Source: Actinomycetota bacterium (GTDB lineage: Bacteria; Actinomycetota; Nitriliruptoria; Nitriliruptorales; Nitriliruptoraceae). Taken from it: a stretch of DNA of 64,000 nucleotides. The notes under the pieces are model-generated. The model saw nothing but the letters and a program-made list of their open reading frames with translations, did not search any database and was not told where the DNA came from. Each line of letters starts with the position of its first letter. Within the stretch, counting starts at the first letter, position 1. The translations under genes and the position numbers were made by a program. Shown in pieces: positions 34,183-41,990 of the stretch. The stretch covers positions 1 through 64,000 of the forward strand of contig JAHWKY010000014.1 in the NCBI GenBank assembly GCA_019347575.1. The letters run 5' to 3'.

Positions 34183-34881
34183 ATGATGGACATGACGCGC
34201 GCGCGCATCTCGATCGCGCTCGCTGCCGGTCTCGCGATGGCTGCGCTGCTGGCCTCCGCTTGCTCGAGTTCGGATGCGGCGGCACCCCCGACGGACCCAC
34301 CAACATCACCGGCACCACCGAGCACACCACCGACCGAAGCCATCGAGATCGACTGGAACGACGCGGAAGCCACGACCACGCTGGGCAACGGCTGGACGGT
34401 GAGCCACTGCGAGGGCGACGCGCCGCTCCTGTGCGTGTACGACGGCGACGAGTGGCTCGGGGTCCTCGAAGCCGGAAGCTCTCCTCTCGACGACGATCTC
34501 GCCGCGACGCTCGAGGCTGAAGGCCTCGCCGCGACGCTCGCCCAGCACGTCGAGGCCTACCACGCCACCTTCGAGGTGGACCGCGAGAACGGGTGCGGGC
34601 CGGGCTACGGGTACAGCGCTCTCGAGACCGTAGAGGCGACGCTCGCAGGCAACCTGGCACTGCGGTACGGCTTCGTCGGCACCCGCGACGGTGTCGAGGT
34701 GGAACGCAACCTCAGCTACGTCAGCATCGTCGACGGTCAGCTCAAGCTCATCACGGCGACGGCCAACGACCCCGACTCGTGCGTGTACTCCGACGAGTTC
34801 CACGAACTCACGCCCGCGGCTCTCCGCGAGTTCGAGACTCACCTCGATGCACTCGCCGCAGGGAGTCGCCTCCCACGGTAG
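34183..34881 (+). CDS. Hypothetical lipoprotein
   Basis: A 232-residue secreted protein with a signal peptide ending in lipobox LLASAC, then a Pro/Thr-rich linker (residues about 35-52, PPTDPPTSPAPPST) and a globular domain with four cysteines (HCEGD, LLCVYDG, NGCGPGYG, SCVYSD) that may form two disulfides. I do not recognise the fold; it loosely resembles the small lipoproteins placed beside transporters in actinobacteria. It lies 24 bases upstream of the CPA2-stress-domain antiporter on the same strand, so they may be co-transcribed. Confidence 0.75.
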   Translation: MMDMTRARISIALAAGLAMAALLASACSSSDAAAPPTDPPTSPAPPSTPPTEAIEIDWNDAEATTTLGNGWTVSHCEGDAPLLCVYDGDEWLGVLEAGSSPLDDDLAATLEAEGLAATLAQHVEAYHATFEVDRENGCGPGYGYSALETVEATLAGNLALRYGFVGTRDGVEVERNLSYVSIVDGQLKLITATANDPDSCVYSDEFHELTPAALREFETHLDALAAGSRLPR

Positions 34882-34905
34882 ACCGCCCTCCTAGAGTGCG
34901 CGGGG

Positions 34906-36852
34906 ATGGTCTCGCTGCCCCTCGAACAACCGGCGTTCGTGTTCGCGGTGCTGTTCGTGGCCATCCTCGTCGCCCCGCTCGTCGCGGAACGCCTCCGAGC
35001 CCCAGGTCTCATCGGCTTGCTCCTCGCCGGAACCCTGATCGGACCGGCTGGCCTGGGACTCGTGGCACGCGGTGGTGTCGTGGAGTCACTCGGGGCCGTT
35101 GGACTGCTGTACCTGATGTTCGTGAGTGGCCTCGACCTCGACCTCGATGGGTTCGAGGAGTACCGCCGTGACTCGGTGCTCCTCGGCGTCCTGACGTTCA
35201 TCGTCCCCGCGGTGGCTGTCGTCACGCTGGCGTTGGCGTTCGATCTGCGGTTCGCGGCGGCGGTGATGATCGGCTCCGCCTTCACCAGCCACACGCTGCT
35301 GACCTACCCTGTCGTGCAGCGCTTCGGGATCGTCCGCAACCGCGCCATCACCGCGACGCTGGGAGCGACGCTGCTGTGCACGGTGGCGGCGTTGCTCATG
35401 CTCGCGGTCGCTGCCGCCGCCGGTACCGGGTCGTCCGACCTCGGATTCTGGGTGGGCTTCCCGATCGGTCTGCTCACGTTCGGCGTCGTCACCCTGATGG
35501 GTCTGCCACGACTGACGCGATGGGTGTTCAGGGGGGTCGGACAGGACCGCGCGGTCAGGCTGACGTTCGTGCTCGCCGCGATGTTCGCGCTGTCGGCCAC
35601 GGCCGATCTCGTGAACATCGAGCCGATCGTCGGTGCGTTCCTCGCTGGGCTCGCCGTCAACCGGTTCGTCGGCGAAGGCACCACCGTCCGCGAGCGGCTC
35701 GACGTGCTCGGATCCGCGCTGTTCATACCGCTCTTCCTCATCTCGACCGGGATGCTCATCGATCCGATCTCGGTCGCGACGAACCCGAGGACGCTGGCGA
35801 TGGGGGCGGCGTTCACCGGCGCGACGCTGCTCTCGAAGTCGCTGGCAGCGTGGTCGACCGCCCGCCTCCTGGGCTTCGACCGGAACGAGCTCGGGATGAT
35901 GGTGTCGCTCACGGTCGGGCAGGCGGCGGGAGCCCTCGCGGCAGTCATCGTCGCGTCGGATCTCGGACTGGTGGGTCAGGAGGTCGTGGATGCGACCGTG
36001 CTGGTGATACTCGTGACGGCCCTCGTGGCCGCACTCTCGGCTCAGCACTTCGCACCGCGGGTTGCGGTCCCCCCCGTCCGCGTGCGTGGGCTCGGACAGC
36101 GTGTCGTCGTCCCGGTCGCGAACCCGCACACCGCGGGACCGCTCGTGGAGCTCGCGGGGCTCGTCGCAGGTGCGGACCACGGCGCCGTCGTGGCGGTCAA
36201 CGTCCTCGATCATGCGGCTTCGCCGCACGAGGTCGATGAGCACCGGAAGGTGACCGCCGAGGCGGAGCGAGCGGCCCTGCGGGTGGGAGCGGAGGCGGTC
36301 AGTCTCGTCCGGATCGATGCCAGCCCCACGGCTGGTGTGCTCCACACGGTGGTCGAACATGCAGGCACGAGCATCCTGATGGGTTGGACCGGCCACACCA
36401 ACCGACGAGAGGCGTTCTTCGGCAGCATCATCGACGCGGTCATCGCCCGGGCGTCCGTGCCGGTACTCGTCGCACATCCGGGTAGCGATGGCGAGATCCG
36501 GCGGGTCGTGCTGTCGCTGACGTCCTACGACCTCACGATCGAGGGTGAACGGACGCTCGAGCTGACCCGCGATGTCGCCACACGGCTCGCCACTCAGGCC
36601 GGAGTTCCACTGCTCGTCGTCGGGCCGGAGCCACCCGAGCGCCTGCGAGCGCTGATCGCGAACGAGCGCCAACGAGGAGTGGAAGCGGTGCACGATGACC
36701 GGGCGCAGACGGTGTCCCTACGCGACCACACCGGCCCCGGTGACCTGGTCGTGACTGGCGTGCCTCCGACCCGAGGCCGGCTCGCACGGCGTGCGCTGCG
36801 GGTCGGACGCACCGTGCAGGACCGCACCCTGATCGTCGCCGTCCCGCACTGA
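34906..36852 (+). CDS. CPA2 cation/proton antiporter fused to universal stress protein domains
   Basis: A 648-residue protein. Residues 1 to about 385 form a Na+/H+-exchanger fold (LIGLLLAGTLIGPAGLGL; IEPIVGAFLAGLAVNRF; FLISTGMLIDP). From about 395, RVVVPVANPHTAGPLVELA starts a cytoplasmic UspA-like region with the motif ILMGWTGHTNRREAFFGSI near residue 490, then a second, weaker half. The MGW-G-x(6)-FGS-IDxV motif is a divergent nucleotide-site variant seen in antiporter-linked stress domains and also in the riboswitch-controlled gene at 57955. Likely a K+ or Na+ efflux system gated by a small ligand. Confidence 0.9.
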   Translation: MVSLPLEQPAFVFAVLFVAILVAPLVAERLRAPGLIGLLLAGTLIGPAGLGLVARGGVVESLGAVGLLYLMFVSGLDLDLDGFEEYRRDSVLLGVLTFIVPAVAVVTLALAFDLRFAAAVMIGSAFTSHTLLTYPVVQRFGIVRNRAITATLGATLLCTVAALLMLAVAAAAGTGSSDLGFWVGFPIGLLTFGVVTLMGLPRLTRWVFRGVGQDRAVRLTFVLAAMFALSATADLVNIEPIVGAFLAGLAVNRFVGEGTTVRERLDVLGSALFIPLFLISTGMLIDPISVATNPRTLAMGAAFTGATLLSKSLAAWSTARLLGFDRNELGMMVSLTVGQAAGALAAVIVASDLGLVGQEVVDATVLVILVTALVAALSAQHFAPRVAVPPVRVRGLGQRVVVPVANPHTAGPLVELAGLVAGADHGAVVAVNVLDHAASPHEVDEHRKVTAEAERAALRVGAEAVSLVRIDASPTAGVLHTVVEHAGTSILMGWTGHTNRREAFFGSIIDAVIARASVPVLVAHPGSDGEIRRVVLSLTSYDLTIEGERTLELTRDVATRLATQAGVPLLVVGPEPPERLRALIANERQRGVEAVHDDRAQTVSLRDHTGPGDLVVTGVPPTRGRLARRALRVGRTVQDRTLIVAVPH

Positions 36853-36858
36853 CTCCGG

Positions 36859-37806
36859 TCAGGCTGCGCCGGCTCGGGTGTCGGTCTCGCGCAGCGCGTC
36901 GATGAGTTCGTCCTTGGACATGCTCGAGCGCCCCGAGATGTCGCGCTGCTGGGCGAGATCGTACAGCTCGTCCCGCGTCAGATCGGTGTACGAGCCGTCG
37001 CCGCTGGCCGCCGCACGTCGGTCGCCACGGGACCGCTGCAGGCTCTCCTCCAAGGCAGCCATGAGGTCGACGACACCGCCGACATCGCGCTCCGGAGGGG
37101 TGATCTCCACCTCCTCGCCTTCCGCCTTGGCCTCGAGGAACTCGATCAGGCGCTGCTGGTACTCGTCGTGGTAGGCGGAGGGGTCGAACTGGGTGACGAG
37201 CCGGTCGATCAGCTGCTCGGCCATCTCGAGTTCACGCTCGCGCACCTCGACGTCTTGCCCGAAGGAGCCCACGTCCAGTTCCTCGGGATCGGCGACCTCG
37301 TCGGCGTAGTTCATGGTGGACAGCAGCAGCACACCATCTCGTGGCCGCAGCGCCGCGAGGTACTCCTTGTTGCGCATGACGAACTTCGCGATGCCGACCC
37401 GCCCCGACCGCTCCATCGCCTCGGTCAGCAGTCGGTAGGGCTTGAGTGCCGCCTCACCGTCAGGAGCCAGGTAGTAGGGACGGTCGTAGTAGATGGGGTC
37501 GATCTCGGACAGGTCCACGAAGTCGCGGATGTCGATCATCCGTGACGTCTCTGGATCGAGCTGCTCGAGCTCATCGGGATCGACGATCACGTAGCGATCC
37601 TCGCCGACCTCGTAGCCCTTGACGATCTCGTCGTAGGGGACCTCCTCGCCGGTCTCCTCGTCGACGCGCTTGCGCTTCACCCGCGCGTGGGTGGTCGCGT
37701 GGATCTGCTTGAAGTTCACGTCGTGGCTGCGGACCACGGTGAAGAGCTTCACGGGCACGTTGACGAGCCCGAACGATACGAAACCACTCCAGGTCGCTCT
37801 AGCCAT
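36859..37806 (-). CDS. ku: Bacterial Ku (non-homologous end joining)
   Basis: A 315-residue Ku homodimer subunit that binds DNA ends and recruits LigD. N-terminal MARATWSGFVSFGLVNVPVKL, then GYEVGEDRYVIVDPDEL and YYLAPDGEAALKPYRLL are family landmarks. After the core (about residue 255) there is a linker and a C-terminal SAP/Rho-N-like helical domain (YTDLTRDELYDLAQQRDISG, SSMSKDELIDALRE), a recognised extension of some actinobacterial Ku proteins. ATG at 37806 with AGGAG 7 bases upstream. LigD is not adjacent. The 3' end faces the antiporter gene with 6 bases between. Confidence 0.95.
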   Translation of the reverse strand: MARATWSGFVSFGLVNVPVKLFTVVRSHDVNFKQIHATTHARVKRKRVDEETGEEVPYDEIVKGYEVGEDRYVIVDPDELEQLDPETSRMIDIRDFVDLSEIDPIYYDRPYYLAPDGEAALKPYRLLTEAMERSGRVGIAKFVMRNKEYLAALRPRDGVLLLSTMNYADEVADPEELDVGSFGQDVEVRERELEMAEQLIDRLVTQFDPSAYHDEYQQRLIEFLEAKAEGEEVEITPPERDVGGVVDLMAALEESLQRSRGDRRAAASGDGSYTDLTRDELYDLAQQRDISGRSSMSKDELIDALRETDTRAGAA

Positions 37807-37923
37807 CCTGCTGCTCCTGATCGTCCTCTGCCAGGGTCGCTCCGATCAGGTCGCCGCGCCGCACCCGGCCACGTCCGACCGTCGGGTGTGACTACGGTGA
37901 CCCGACCGAGTGTCAGGGGCCAC

Positions 37924-38064
37924 GTGTTCCGTCGTCTCGCCGTGCTGGCTGCGCTCACCGGGCTGCTGTTGCCAGCCGCCCCAGCCCTCGCCGACCTCCC
38001 CGACGGGACCACGCATCCACGCGCGTTCCCGTCAGCGCGAACCCTTCGCGCCTCACCAGCCTGA
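37924..38064 (+). CDS. Possible small secreted peptide, perhaps the start of a broken repeat protein
   Basis: A 46-codon frame from GTG 37924 (AGGGGC upstream) encodes a credible signal peptide, VFRRLAVLAALTGLLLPAAP with cleavage after ALA, then DLPDGTTHPRAFPSARTL and a stop. A second copy of the segment PDGxxHPRAFPS is encoded 61 bases downstream but in a different frame, as if a longer tandem-repeat protein had suffered a one-base shift. Either a real 46-residue peptide or a decayed gene. Confidence 0.35.
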   Translation: MFRRLAVLAALTGLLLPAAPALADLPDGTTHPRAFPSARTLRASPA

Positions 38065-38094
38065 CGGAAACCCGCATCCACGCGCGTTCCCGTC
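38012..38094 (+). repeat. 22-base direct repeat pair, 61-base period
   Basis: Positions 38012-38033 and 38073-38094 are identical over 22 bases; weaker similarity extends about 12 bases to the left (GACGG-A). Both copies can be translated as HPRAFPS, in different frames because 61 is not a multiple of three. Confidence 0.75.
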
Positions 38095-38113
38095 GCGCGG
38101 CTCGATCGCTCGC

Positions 38114-38797
38114 CTACCAGCGGGCGTCGAGCAGGGACTCGACGGCGTCGACCACGCGGACCGGCTGCGTCCGGATCGCGAGGTGATCCGCGTCAAGAGC
38201 CGACCGAGGCCAGCTCCGCGCACCCGCCTCAGCGAACTCGGCGTCGTACGCGTCGCTGAGCTTCAGGTAGCTACAGCGACCGCGTGACCAGCCATCGGGC
38301 ACGGGAACCGCCTCGTCGTAGAACGACCGCGGCAGCGAGGCCATGTCCGCCGCGATCTCAGCTCGGTCGAGCGGATCGGGTATCAACTCCTCCACGACCT
38401 GCTCCGGCCACCACTCCAGCCAGGGTCGCAAGCGACCGTCCACGGTCTGCTCATCGAGCTGCCGACGCATCGCCGGCGGCGTCTCGTGGACCCCAGCACC
38501 GGGAGGGAGTACCGCGTCGACGAACACCATGTGGGCGTCCGAGACGCGATCGGCGATCTCCGGCAGGAACGCGCCTGCACCCGAGTGGCCGACCACGGCG
38601 GTCGGCCCGGTCAGTGAGGCGGCACCTGCAACGGCCACCTCGACGAACGCCTCCCACTGCGGAGGCGGTGACGACGCCACGACCGTGAGGTCGGGGAGGG
38701 CGACGTCGAAGCCTCGGGCCCCCAGGACCTCGGCGGCCAACGCCCAGGACGAGGGCCCCACCAGGGGGCTGTGGACCAGGACCACGGACATCGCCAT
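38114..38797 (-). CDS. Small alpha/beta hydrolase
   Basis: A 227-residue alpha/beta hydrolase: SVVLVHSPLVGPSSW (oxyanion strand), nucleophile elbow VVGHSGAGAFLPE and a terminal ALDADHLAIRTQPVRVV where the catalytic His sits. Such short proteins resemble the plant methylesterase/AB hydrolase-6 group. Start is ATG at 38797 or 38791 (MSVVLVH). Substrate unknown. The gene follows the sigma/anti-sigma pair on the same strand by 26 bases, so it could belong to that transcript. Confidence 0.8.
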   Translation of the reverse strand: MAMSVVLVHSPLVGPSSWALAAEVLGARGFDVALPDLTVVASSPPPQWEAFVEVAVAGAASLTGPTAVVGHSGAGAFLPEIADRVSDAHMVFVDAVLPPGAGVHETPPAMRRQLDEQTVDGRLRPWLEWWPEQVVEELIPDPLDRAEIAADMASLPRSFYDEAVPVPDGWSRGRCSYLKLSDAYDAEFAEAGARSWPRSALDADHLAIRTQPVRVVDAVESLLDARW

Positions 38798-38823
38798 CGC
38801 AAGGAGCAGGCTAGGGGGTAGCG

Positions 38824-39699
38824 TCAGCCGCGACCGTGACCCGGAGGCTCGGCCGGAGCCTGTCCGGGCTGGGGACCGGCAGGCACGTCGTCGGGGATGT
38901 GCTCGTCAGCCTGGTCCGGCGCGCGGTCCTCGGGCTCGGTCAGCCCCTCGCCGGAGCCCTCGGGTGCGTCGTCCGGCCGGTCGCCCGCGGTCTCGCGCTT
39001 GGTCTCCGCGGTCGTACGCCCCTCGTCGGCTCGATCGGGCAGGTCGCTGCTGCGGCCGTCCGACGCCTCGTCGGCGACCTCGCGCCCCTCGACGCCGGGT
39101 TCACCGTCGCTCTGACCGGTCGCGTCCTCCGCGACCTCCTGACCGAGGTCGGCCTCGAGTGCCGGAGCTCGATCCTCGTCGCCGGCACTGCCGGGGCCGC
39201 CCCGACGCTCGACGGCTTCGCGCGCGGTGTCGCTGGCGCTCGACGGCAGCTCGAAGGGCGTCACCGTCCCCACGACGCCCGCGACGGCGTCCTGGACCGG
39301 GGCGGGGAGCACGCCAGCGGCGCCCGCACCGGTGGTGGCGGCGGCCGCCACGGCGGCGCCGAGACCGAGCTTCACGAACAGCCCGAAGGCGGCGAACCGG
39401 GTTGCCAGCGTGCGCACCAGCCGGCGCCCGCGTGCGGTGCGCGACGGATCGGCGGTGGTGAGGGCGTAGCTCGGCCTCACCGGGTCGAGTCCGTCGGAGA
39501 AGATCTCAGAGAGCGCGTCAGACGGGCACTGCGGCGTGCCAGCGACGGCGCGATGCAGCGCGGAGACGAAGTCGGCCAGCTCGTACAGATCGGCGTCGTC
39601 GGGGCGCCCTCCGGCCAGGAGCCGGCCGATCGTTGCGTCGGAGAGGCGCTGGCGGCGTCTACGCACTGGTGAGCTGCACTGGCGAACTCCTCGTGTCAC
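38824..39699 (-). CDS. Putative anti-sigma-like membrane protein downstream of an ECF sigma gene
   Basis: A 291-residue protein. The N-terminal half (SDATIGRLLAGGRPDDADLY, LADFVSALHRA, residues about 20-60) resembles the short cytoplasmic part of actinobacterial anti-sigma-like proteins; a single hydrophobic segment (FVKLGLGAAVAAAATTGAGA) is near residues 108-130; the remainder is a very acidic, low-complexity tail rich in Glu, Asp, Gly and Pro. It lies 21 bases after the sigma gene. The zinc-finger HxxxCxxC motif of classical ZAS anti-sigma factors is missing. Start uncertain: GTG 39699 or GTG 39666. Confidence 0.65.
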   Translation of the reverse strand: MTRGVRQCSSPVRRRRQRLSDATIGRLLAGGRPDDADLYELADFVSALHRAVAGTPQCPSDALSEIFSDGLDPVRPSYALTTADPSRTARGRRLVRTLATRFAAFGLFVKLGLGAAVAAAATTGAGAAGVLPAPVQDAVAGVVGTVTPFELPSSASDTAREAVERRGGPGSAGDEDRAPALEADLGQEVAEDATGQSDGEPGVEGREVADEASDGRSSDLPDRADEGRTTAETKRETAGDRPDDAPEGSGEGLTEPEDRAPDQADEHIPDDVPAGPQPGQAPAEPPGHGRG

Positions 39700-39720
39700 C
39701 TACGTCATCGCCGTGAGAGC

Positions 39721-40272
39721 TCAGAGGGTTACGCCCCGTGCGGCGAGGATCTGCTTGACGCGCAGGAGCCCGCGACGCTGCAGCTGCTTGACCGCCCCGG
39801 GGCGCTTGCCGATCGTGTCCGCCGTCTCGTCGACCGTGAGGCCGCCGACGATCCGCAGGAGCAACACGTCACGCTGGGTGGAGGGGAGGTCGGCGAGGAG
39901 TTCCCCGACCTGCTCCTGACGCAGCTTGTGCACCACGTCGTCCTCGGTCGTCTCACCGGTGGGGACGTCGGTGCCCGGTTCGAGCTCGGTCGTGGACGGA
40001 CGGCGGGACCAGTAGCGGCGTTCATCGAGCAGGCGTCGGTGCGCGATCGTGAACACCCACGACCGGAACTGCTGCTCGGTCCCCTCGAAGGAGCCCAGAC
40101 CACGGAAGACGGCCAGGAAGGTCTCGGACGCCACGTCATCGGGCTCGCGCGCACCCTGTAGGCGCAGGTAGCCGGTCACGGTCGGGGCGAGGTGCTCGTA
40201 CAGCCGCTCGAACGCCCACCCCGCCCCGGCCTGGGCGGCGGCGAGCACGTCGTCGAAAGCCTCCAGGCTCAC
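39721..40272 (-). CDS. ECF-family RNA polymerase sigma factor
   Basis: A 183-residue sigma-70 family protein. Region 2 is LYEHLAPTVTGYLRLQGARE-type sequence with DDVASETFLAVFRGLGSFEG and RSWVFTIAHRRLLDERR; region 4 is LADLPSTQRDVLLLRIVGGL, LTVDETADTIGKRPGAVKQL, with the helix-turn-helix. GTG at 40272 overlaps the MarR stop (GTGA), so the regulator and the sigma factor are translationally coupled. Targets unknown; the downstream membrane protein is the likely partner that controls it. Confidence 0.9.
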   Translation of the reverse strand: MSLEAFDDVLAAAQAGAGWAFERLYEHLAPTVTGYLRLQGAREPDDVASETFLAVFRGLGSFEGTEQQFRSWVFTIAHRRLLDERRYWSRRPSTTELEPGTDVPTGETTEDDVVHKLRQEQVGELLADLPSTQRDVLLLRIVGGLTVDETADTIGKRPGAVKQLQRRGLLRVKQILAARGVTL

Positions 40273-40736
40273 CCCTGGGGGCGTGCGTCGAGCCGCTCCA
40301 GGATGGCGTCGCACACCCTCGCCAGGTCCGCGACGTCGCCGTCGTCCAGGCCATCGAACACGAACCCACGCACCGCCTCCGCGTGGCCGGGAGCTGTGGC
40401 GACGACCTTGTCCCAGCCCGCTTCCGTCAGGACCGCGTAGCTCGCGCGTGCGTCGTGCTCGCACGGCTCCCGGGCGACCCAACCGCGCTTCTCCAGGCGG
40501 GTCACCACGTGGGACAGTCGGGAGAGCGACGCGTTCGCCTGGGCCGCGAGATCGCTCAGCTGCAGCCGGCGCTCCGGTGCCTCGCTCAGCAACGCCATCA
40601 CCCAGTACTCGAAGTGGCTCACGTCCGCGTCCTGCTGGAGTTGGCGCTCGAGCTCGGACGGCAGCTTGAGCACGACCGCCGCCAGTCGGCGCCACGCGTG
40701 CTGCTCAGGGTCCGTCAACCAGCGTGGCTCCTCCAT
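40269..40736 (-). CDS. MarR-family transcriptional regulator
   Basis: A 155-residue MarR protein: FEYWVMALLSEAPERRLQLS, the recognition part ASLSRLSHVVTRLEKRGWV and the wing REPCEHDARASYAVLT, then the dimerising C-terminal helix. ATG at 40736; upstream in-frame codons would cover the operators. It is divergent from yceI, and three TTGA-N4-TCAA operators lie in the spacer, so autoregulation plus control of yceI are expected. The cysteine in CEHDAR on the wing could sense oxidants, but the N-terminal OhrR-type Cys is missing. Confidence 0.9.
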   Translation of the reverse strand: MEEPRWLTDPEQHAWRRLAAVVLKLPSELERQLQQDADVSHFEYWVMALLSEAPERRLQLSDLAAQANASLSRLSHVVTRLEKRGWVAREPCEHDARASYAVLTEAGWDKVVATAPGHAEAVRGFVFDGLDDGDVADLARVCDAILERLDARPQG

Positions 40737-40753
40737 GGCGCTCAACCTACCTC

Positions 40754-40839
40754 TTGACGATTCAACCGTTCTCCCCGACCGGCGACCACTGATACTTGAC
40801 ACATCAACCAACCCCCGGGTAGCTTACTTGAAGCATCAA
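40754..40839 (+). promoter_or_regulatory. Three MarR-type operators and the yceI promoter
   Basis: The inverted repeat TTGA-N4-TCAA occurs at 40754-40765, 40796-40807 and 40828-40839. A strong promoter for yceI, TTGACA (40796-40801), 18 bases, TAGCTT (40820-40825), is overlapped at its -35 by the second site and followed at once by the third. The first site is near the marR start. Binding by the divergent MarR protein would block RNA polymerase at both promoters. Confidence 0.8.
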
Positions 40840-40869
40840 CCGAACGCTACCGATCCGAGAGGACCTAGA

Positions 40870-41430
40870 ATGACGACCACCACGACCTCCCCGACATTGA
40901 CCGGCACCTACGAGCTCGATCCGACGCACACGCGCATCGGGTTCGTGGCGCGTCATGCGATGGTGACCAAGGTGCGCGGCTCGTTCAACGAGTTCAGCGG
41001 TTCCGGCTACTTCGACGCGGACGACCCCACCCGCTCCCACGTCGAGGTCACGATCACGGCTGCGAGCATCGACACGCGCAACGCCGACCGCGACGCACAC
41101 CTGCGCAGCAACGACTTCCTCGACATGGCCAACCACCCCGAGATCCACTTCGTCTCGAGCTCGGTGGAGCAGCTCGACGACGACACGTACCGTGTGGTCG
41201 GCGACCTCACGATCAAGGGCGTCACCAAGCCGGTCACGATCGACTTCGACCACGAAGGCAATGCCGTGGACCCCTACGGCAACCTGCGTCTGGGCTTCGA
41301 GGGCCGGACGACGATCAACCGCAAGGACTGGGGCGTGAACTGGAACGCCGCGCTCGAGGCCGGCGGCGTGCTCGTCAGCGAGAAGGTCACGCTCGAGTTC
41401 GAGGTCTCGGCGATCCGCACCGACAGCTGA
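40870..41430 (+). CDS. YceI-family isoprenoid-binding-like protein
   Basis: A 186-residue lipocalin-like YceI domain: GTYELDPTHTRIGFVARHAM, KVRGSFNEFSGSGYFD, SIDTRNADRDAHLRSNDFLD, GDLTIKGVTKPVTIDFD and FEGRTTINRKDWGVNWN in family order. There is no signal peptide, so it is cytosolic, as in many actinobacteria. ATG at 40870 with GAGAGGACC upstream. It is probably repressed by the divergent MarR and might bind a polyprenyl or quinone ligand. Confidence 0.92.
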   Translation: MTTTTTSPTLTGTYELDPTHTRIGFVARHAMVTKVRGSFNEFSGSGYFDADDPTRSHVEVTITAASIDTRNADRDAHLRSNDFLDMANHPEIHFVSSSVEQLDDDTYRVVGDLTIKGVTKPVTIDFDHEGNAVDPYGNLRLGFEGRTTINRKDWGVNWNAALEAGGVLVSEKVTLEFEVSAIRTDS

Positions 41431-41439
41431 ACCCACGCC

Positions 41440-41464
41440 GGGGCCGGGCGCGCCGCCCGGCCCC
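41440..41464 (+). terminator. Rho-independent-like terminator hairpin after yceI
   Basis: Perfect 10-base stem GGGGCCGGGC / GCCCGGCCCC around a 5-base loop, 10 bases after the yceI stop. No T-tract follows, and the next gene begins 17 bases later, so partial read-through is possible. Confidence 0.6.
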
Positions 41465-41480
41465 ACGAGGAGGGAGTCCG

Positions 41481-41990
41481 ATGACGTTCTCACCCGTGCG
41501 ACTCAACCACGCCGTGCTCTTCGTCGCCGACCTCGACCGATCACTGCGCTTCTACACCGACACCTTCGGCATGGAGGTCGTCGCCCGCGAGCCGCGTGCG
41601 AACGCGGCGTTCCTCCGTCTGCCGCGCTCCGACAACCACCACGACCTCGGGCTGTTCGGCGTCGGCACCATCGGGGGACCGCGACGGCGTGGCGCCATCG
41701 GCCTGTACCACCTCGCCTGGCAGCTCGATACCGTCGACGAACTCGCTGACGCGTACCGGACCCTGCGGGAAGTCGGCGCGTACACCGGCGCCTCCAACCA
41801 CGGCGCCACGCTGAGCGTCTACGGGGCGGACCCCGACGGCATCGAGTTCGAGATCATGTGGATGCTGCCCCGGGATCAGTGGGGCGCCTACGAGAACGCC
41901 GCACCGATCGAGCCGCTCGATCTCGATCGCGAGCTAGAGCGCTGGTCGGGCGTCAGCACTGCGCTGCGGCCAGCGTCGAGCGGTCAGTAG
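41481..41990 (+). CDS. VOC-family dioxygenase-like protein
   Basis: A 169-residue VOC domain: RLNHAVLFVADLDRSLRFYTD with metal-ligand His9, GLYHLAWQLDTVDELADAY with a His in the second unit, and GADPDGIEFEIMWML with the terminal Glu. This His/His/Glu set is that of the extradiol-dioxygenase/CatE branch of the family, although the protein has only one module pair. ATG with GGAGGGAG upstream. Its 3' end overlaps the sulfatase-like gene by 7 bases. Confidence 0.82.
   Translation: MTFSPVRLNHAVLFVADLDRSLRFYTDTFGMEVVAREPRANAAFLRLPRSDNHHDLGLFGVGTIGGPRRRGAIGLYHLAWQLDTVDELADAYRTLREVGAYTGASNHGATLSVYGADPDGIEFEIMWMLPRDQWGAYENAAPIEPLDLDRELERWSGVSTALRPASSGQ

Noticed and set aside
35086-36693. A 535-residue minus-strand frame inside the antiporter-stress fusion
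   Set aside because: Composition dominated by Arg, His, Asp and Glu, no motif; the plus strand is a well-conserved antiporter.
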